DNA of 64,000 bases from Rallus limicola (taxonomy: Eukaryota; Chordata; Aves; Gruiformes; Rallidae): the NCBI GenBank assembly GCA_022605955.1, contig JAKCOZ010000008.1:21430083-21494082 (forward strand). Direction: 5' to 3'. A program made the translations under genes and the position numbers. The notes beneath the pieces were generated by a model. The model did no database searches, had not been told where the DNA came from, and saw only the letters and a list, made by a program, of their open reading frames with translations. This document shows, in pieces, positions 63,436-64,000 of the stretch (position 1 is its first letter; each line of letters opens with the position of its first letter).

Positions 63436-63473
63436 TTCTAATTTGCCCCATAGAATTTCTCAGTGAAGTGATT
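63436..63473 (+). repeat. Direct repeat copy B (pair with 61351-61387)
   Basis: TTCTAATTTGCCCCATAGAA then TTTCTCAGTGAAGTGATT. It differs from copy A by one transition in the core and small changes at the right end. Similarity outside the core is weak (scattered A-rich text), so this is a short duplicated segment or two fragments of an unknown dispersed repeat. Confidence 0.8.
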
Positions 63474-64000
63474 GCTCAGGACAAACTAAAACAAAAATAA
63501 GTGTCAGCTGTTAATCATTTTTCAGCCTTAGAAGAATTTGCAAAGCAATGACATAGAAGGGATGAAGATTCACCAATAATTTTTTTTATAATGAAACCTC
63601 CATTCTATTTCTACAAAATTCAAATTTATTTTTCCCCTTTCAGCTTTTCCATAACTTCACTGGGGATGAGCTTAATCTATTGTGCTAGTGGAGGAACCAC
63701 TGGCGCAAAGCTGGTCTGCTGATTCTGCGTAGGTAGTTCAGCCCGGCCATGCAAGAACATGCCCCATGGTGCATACCACCTTTTAGCAACTGCTCTTTGA
63801 GATGTGTCCCATCTGCTGCTGTCCATTTGCAATCATGTTCCGCTCTTAATCTCTTCTTAGACCTCTTGACTTTAAATCTTAATGTTATTGTATCTTTAAA
63901 CTGTTCTTTGGGATCATGTTTAGAAAATGATGAATTCACAAGAGACTCGATTTTAAAGTACAGGCTGGACGTAAACCTTACTTACCTACTATGTAGTTGT

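Larger units (their letters stand above)
49700..64000. other. Non-coding 5' flank of LNPK, presumed LNPK-EVX2 interval
   Basis: No EVX2 or HOXD exon, RNA gene or intact mobile element was recognised. Contents are the candidate blocks at 55.0-55.65 and 57.4-57.9 kb, the trinucleotide tract at 53.9-54.1 kb, the inverted repeats at 52.5 and 53.6 kb, a CR1 scrap and the direct repeat pair at 61.35/63.44 kb. A block at about 59640-59720 with TTTTAATGGGTGTTTATAGG may also be constrained. EVX2 is expected beyond the right edge by synteny. Confidence 0.6.

Noticed and set aside
49700..64000. Search for EVX2 homeodomain or HOXD13 exons, expected by synteny.
   Set aside because: No homeodomain-coding segment was seen on either strand. 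These genes, if syntenic, must lie beyond the right edge.
1..64000. Search for CRISPR arrays, phage or operon-like layouts, endogenous retroviral genes or a clustered novel system.
   Set aside because: The window is ordinary vertebrate genomic DNA around one known gene. There are no spaced repeat arrays, no retroviral gag/pol/env signature and no gene cluster.

Overview
This window is vertebrate nuclear DNA, most likely from a bird. The coding sequence is a single split gene with multi-kilobase introns and a CpG-island promoter. Interspersed repeats are few, and the recognisable ones are CR1-type LINE remnants, which are typical of sauropsids. There are no operons, CRISPR arrays, tRNA or rRNA genes, and no intact mobile element.

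The one protein-coding gene I can support is LNPK (lunapark, the ER three-way-junction protein), on the minus strand. I could place all 12 coding exons, from the ATG at 45496 to the TAA at 12284. Every junction has GT/AG borders and the phases join without a break, giving 1254 nt and a 417-residue protein. It has an N-terminal myristoylation-type glycine, two membrane segments flanked by coiled-coil stretches, a proline-rich linker, a CX2C-X18-CX2C zinc finger followed by the L-N-P motif, and an acidic tail. A non-coding first exon lies in the CpG island (about 48.7-49.7 kb), next to an inverted CCAAT box. The 3' UTR probably runs from 12283 to somewhere between 11.5 and 10.9 kb.

Layout: 1-10.8 kb is non-coding 3' flank with blocks that look like conserved elements; 10.9-12.3 kb is the probable 3' UTR; 12.3-45.6 kb holds the coding exons and introns; 45.6-49.2 kb is intron 1; 48.7-49.7 kb is the promoter island; 49.7-64 kb is non-coding 5' flank. 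In human and mouse LNPK sits beside EVX2 and the HOXD cluster, with EVX2 upstream of LNPK. By that synteny EVX2/HOXD should lie to the right of base 64000, and the 5' flank corresponds to the LNPK-EVX2 interval, where mammals carry the 'Prox' digit enhancer. The left flank would open the gene desert that holds the GCR and other HOXD enhancers. EVX2 and HOXD are not in the window, so this context is inference from synteny.

The material most worth testing is non-coding: AT-rich, homeodomain-site-dense blocks at 55.0-55.65 kb, 57.4-57.9 kb, 29.4-30.0 kb (intron 6), 33.8-34.0 kb (intron 6), 5.8-6.0 kb and 2.0-2.3 kb. Smaller oddities are a 23-G run in intron 8, a 22-bp minisatellite, a decayed trinucleotide tract, several perfect inverted repeats and a 37-bp direct repeat pair. 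I found no evidence of a novel molecular system.
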